From: Pseudomonas sp. RIT409
GTDB taxonomy: Bacteria > Pseudomonadota > Gammaproteobacteria > Pseudomonadales > Pseudomonadaceae
Assembly (NCBI RefSeq): GCF_003052515.2
Contig: NZ_QARE02000024.1
Location: 1-64,000 of the forward strand
Length of the DNA stretch: 64,000 nucleotides
Direction: 5' to 3'
The notes under the pieces were generated by a model. The model ran no database searches and was not told the DNA's origin. It saw only the letters and a program-made list of their open reading frames with translations. Position numbers and translations under genes: made by a program. Of the stretch, positions 63,826 through 64,000 are shown in pieces. Every line of letters begins with the position of its first letter. Positions within the stretch are counted from its first letter, which is position 1.

Positions 63826-64000
63826 GCCCACCGTTTATACCGACCTCACCCCGACCGCCGCGGCGGCCCCGCAAGAGGTGGTCACGCTGCTGGTCAAACA
63901 CCGCGTCAAAGCGGGCATGGAAGACCGGTATGAAGCCTGGTTGCGCCAGACCGTCACCCTCGCCAGCACCTTTGCGGGGCATCTGGGGGTCGACGTCATT
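63818..64000 (+). CDS. Antibiotic biosynthesis monooxygenase-type protein (partial)
   Basis: A frame from ATG 63818 runs off the right edge after 61 residues. The segment VTLLVKHRVKAGMEDRYEAWLRQTVTLAS with FAGHLGVDVI is the start of an ABM-type ferredoxin-like domain. Longer proteins of this kind in Pseudomonas continue into membrane helices; the rest is outside the window. It is coupled to the DoxX gene. Confidence 0.75.
   Translation, partial: MPEPTVYTDLTPTAAAAPQEVVTLLVKHRVKAGMEDRYEAWLRQTVTLASTFAGHLGVDVI

Noticed and set aside
1..64000. CRISPR arrays, insertion sequences, prophage genes or rRNA
   Set aside because: I saw no regularly spaced repeats, no transposase or integrase frames, no phage structural genes and no rRNA sequence. 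Only one tRNA was found.

Overview
This high-GC window looks like the chromosome of a plant-associated Pseudomonas. The main evidence is a Hrp1-class type III secretion block (hrpA-Z-B-hrcJ-D-E and hrpF-G-hrcC-T-V) with matching HrpL 'hrp box' promoters, in the gene order known from the P. syringae group. A Pseudomonas-style phnCDEFGHIJKLMNP operon and a GlgE/TreS-maltokinase/GlgB trehalose-glucan operon agree with this. Most calls rest on protein motifs, operon order and start/RBS inspection, without database searches.

Layout, left to right. 1-202 is the start of a membrane-anchored protein cut by the window edge. It is followed by about 1.25 kb without a convincing gene, which may hide a small RNA. 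1.45-5.6 kb holds a sirtuin, an HDOD signalling protein, a metallo-beta-lactamase-fold hydrolase and ilvE. 5.68-8.06 kb is a bufferin-type RiPP operon: DUF2282 precursor, DUF692/MNIO enzyme, DUF2063 partner and DoxX. An exact GTAACC-N16-CGAA ECF-sigma-like promoter lies upstream. 8.3-12.7 kb holds two divergent regulator/oxidoreductase pairs (LysR/SDR and HxlR/QorB-like) and an AEC transporter. 13.06-23.77 kb is a complete carbon-phosphorus lyase operon behind a Pho-box-like repeat. 24-28.2 kb is a mixed stretch: alpha/beta hydrolase, GntR plus DUF1989, small hypotheticals, MgtC. 28.5-36.1 kb is glgE-treS/mak-glgB behind an AlgU-like promoter.

36.3-45.54 kb is a selenocysteine island. It has fdnG with an in-frame UGA and SECIS hairpin, fdnH, fdnI, fdhE, selA, selB and, 8 bp after selB, the tRNA-Sec gene. 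One block therefore carries the selenoenzyme and most of the machinery to make it; only selD is missing. 45.7-49.1 kb has three regulators: AraC, a winged-helix/NB-ARC protein and a FixJ-like protein. A striking 50-bp inverted repeat separates them from a BtuFCD-like ABC transporter that sits behind a cobalamin riboswitch (to 52.5 kb). 52.7-55.8 kb holds an Asp/Glu/hydantoin racemase-family protein, an aldo/keto reductase, a ClpP-like serine protease, a 51-residue acidic protein and a KGG-repeat stress protein.

56.0-63.2 kb is the T3SS block: two HrpL-type operons encoding pilin, harpin, rod, MS-ring lipoprotein, sorting-platform/stator parts, chaperone-like regulators, secretin and pilotin-like lipoprotein. 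The usual neighbours hrpRS (next to hrpA) and hrcU (next to hrpV) are absent from the window, so the cluster is split or rearranged. The window ends in a second DoxX gene overlapping an antibiotic-biosynthesis-monooxygenase-type gene cut by the edge.
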